From NCBI RefSeq assembly GCF_001682855.1, contig NZ_MAQW01000001.1, positions 392,443 to 456,442 on the forward strand: DNA of 64,000 nucleotides. Reading direction: 5' to 3'. The translations under genes and the position numbers were made by a program. Numbering within the stretch: the stretch's first letter is position 1; every line of letters begins with the position of its first letter. Origin of the DNA: Bacillus sp. FJAT-27264. Its GTDB lineage: Bacteria; Bacillota; Bacilli; Paenibacillales; Paenibacillaceae. Shown piece after piece: positions 62,820 through 64,000 of this stretch. A model generated the notes under the pieces. That model saw only the letters and a list, made by a program, of their open reading frames with translations. It did no database searches and had not been told where the DNA came from.

Positions 62820-64000
62820 TTACAATTGATAGAGCGCTGTGTATTTCTCTTCCAGATAATCGGCCAGATAATCCGGGTTCAGCGGTTCGCCAGTCACTTG
62901 CTCAATAATCTGTGAAGGCGTTAAGCTTTGTCCATACTTATAAATTTTGTCGGTCAGCCATTCCTTGATCGGAAGCAGGTTACCGGACGAAACTAGCTCA
63001 TCGAACGTTGGCAGATCTTTGCGGAGCGTGTTCAGAATCTGAGCGGCATACATATTCCCAAGCGAATAGGAGGCAAAATAGCCGAAGTCTCCACCTGACC
63101 AATGCACGTCCTGCAATACGCCCAGCGCATCGGTTGGAGGTGTAATCCCCAGATACTCCTGGTACTTGGCATTCCAGACCTGCGGCAGATCCTTCACGGC
63201 AAGTCCTTCATTGAAGATTAGCTTCTCAATCTCATAGCGGACAATAATATGGAGGTTGTAGGTCAACTCGTCTGCTTCAATCCGAATGAACGTATTATCT
63301 ACACTGTTAATTGCCCGGTAGAAATCCTTGACGTCAACACCGGCAAGTTGTACTGGGAAGTAATGTTGCAGATCCTTGTAATACCGCTCCCAGAAGGGCA
63401 GGCTGCGGCCGATCATGTTCTCCCACAAGCGGGACTGGGATTCGTGAATCCCCATGGATGCGCCTTGAGCCAGTGGTGTGCCTACAAGCTCGGGGTTGAT
63501 ATTTTGCTCATACAGGGCGTGTCCGCCTTCATGCAAGGAACTGAACACAGCGCTAGTGACGTTATCCGGAATATAGTTAGTAGTAATGCGAACATCTCCC
63601 GGATTCAGTCCTGTGGCAAAAGGATGCACACTCTCGTCCAGACGTCCGGCCTCAAAATCATAACCCATCTGCTTCAAGATGAAGAGTCCAAATTGCTCCT
63701 GCCCCTCTTGTTCAAAGACTTGCTGCAAAAAGCTTGTGTCTGGCTTGTTCGGGGAAGCTGCGATTTTCTCTACTAGTGGAACGAGACGGCTACGCAGACG
63801 GCCGAACACTTCATCAACCTTCTCAACCGTCAAATCCGGCTCATACATATCGAGCAAAGTGTCGTAGCGGGTGCCATTGACTCCCCAGTAATCAATAAAT
63901 TCCTGCTTGAAGGCTACAATCTTCGTAAGGAAAGGCTCGAAGCCAGCAAAATCGCTGTTCTCCTTGGCATCTTCCCACTTCGTTTCCGAGTGAGCCGCCA
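62820..64000 (-). CDS. M32 family carboxypeptidase, 5' end outside the window
   Basis: About 392 residues are visible; the frame is open through base 64000, so the N-terminus is cut off (family ~500 aa). The zinc motif HEGGH lies in FSSLHEGGHALYEQNI, with a downstream Glu in IHESQSRLWENMIGRSLPFW. The upstream part reads EPFLTKIVAFKQEFIDYWG and TRYDTLLDMYEPDL, normal for the family. An internal TTG at 63857 is not the start. It is a metallocarboxypeptidase of thermostable carboxypeptidase type. Confidence 0.95.
   Translation of the reverse strand, partial: AAHSETKWEDAKENSDFAGFEPFLTKIVAFKQEFIDYWGVNGTRYDTLLDMYEPDLTVEKVDEVFGRLRSRLVPLVEKIAASPNKPDTSFLQQVFEQEGQEQFGLFILKQMGYDFEAGRLDESVHPFATGLNPGDVRITTNYIPDNVTSAVFSSLHEGGHALYEQNINPELVGTPLAQGASMGIHESQSRLWENMIGRSLPFWERYYKDLQHYFPVQLAGVDVKDFYRAINSVDNTFIRIEADELTYNLHIIVRYEIEKLIFNEGLAVKDLPQVWNAKYQEYLGITPPTDALGVLQDVHWSGGDFGYFASYSLGNMYAAQILNTLRKDLPTFDELVSSGNLLPIKEWLTDKIYKYGQSLTPSQIIEQVTGEPLNPDYLADYLEEKYTALYQL

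Overview
The window looks like a chromosomal segment of a Paenibacillus-type Bacillota. The gene order (ffh, rpsP, khpA, rimM, trmD, rplS, rbgA, rnhB, two YlqG/YlqH-like genes, sucCD, dprA, topA, trmFO, hslVU, then the whole fla/che operon) follows the Bacillus backbone. Shine-Dalgarno sites are strong, many starts are TTG or GTG, and several intergenic regions carry palindromic repeats of a kind I associate with Paenibacillus. Genus is an inference from style and synteny; no rRNA marker is present. Almost every gene is on the minus strand, so transcription runs from high to low coordinates.

Layout, in the direction of transcription. 64000-57818: a 5'-truncated M32 carboxypeptidase, a hemolysin III family protein, ylxM-ffh, rpsP-khpA, rimM-trmD. 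57800-55800: an accessory stretch with a dispersed repeat, two very small genes, a tRNA-Pro(GGG) on the plus strand, and a compact promoter-hairpin-terminator unit. 55800-48100: a plus-strand DUF4097-type lipoprotein, rplS, lepB, rbgA, rnhB, a FliK-like/FlhB-C-like pair (YlqG/YlqH type) and yraN. 48000-41700: a zinc-ribbon protein, a small phosphoesterase, comM broken by one in-frame stop, about 970 bp of repeat-filled non-coding DNA, a plus-strand lipoprotein that seems to start at ATT, and the divergent ohrR/ohr pair. 41350-32190: sucCD, dprA, topA, trmFO, hslV, hslU. 31815-50: a contiguous flagellar and chemotaxis operon of 37 genes, flgB through sigD plus three or four downstream accessory genes.

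The fla/che operon encodes the rod base (FlgB, FlgC, FliE), MS ring and switch (FliF, FliG, FliM, FliY), export apparatus (FliH, FliI, FliJ, FliO, FliP, FliQ, FliR, FlhB, FlhA), hook and its scaffolding (FlgD, FlgE, FliK), placement GTPases (FlhF, FlhG), chemotaxis signalling (CheY, CheB, CheA, CheW, CheC, CheD) and sigma-D. Compared with Bacillus subtilis it has extra genes between cheD and sigD and after sigD, and xerC/codV and codY are missing from the trmFO-hslV and hslU-flgB junctions.

I see no phage, transposase, CRISPR array or obvious defence system. The least explained signals are the nonsense-split comM with its hexanucleotide repeat, the FliK/FlhB-like pair outside the flagellar operon, the structured small transcript near 56.3 kb, the twin covarying hairpins between ffh and rpsP, and the intergenic repeat families.
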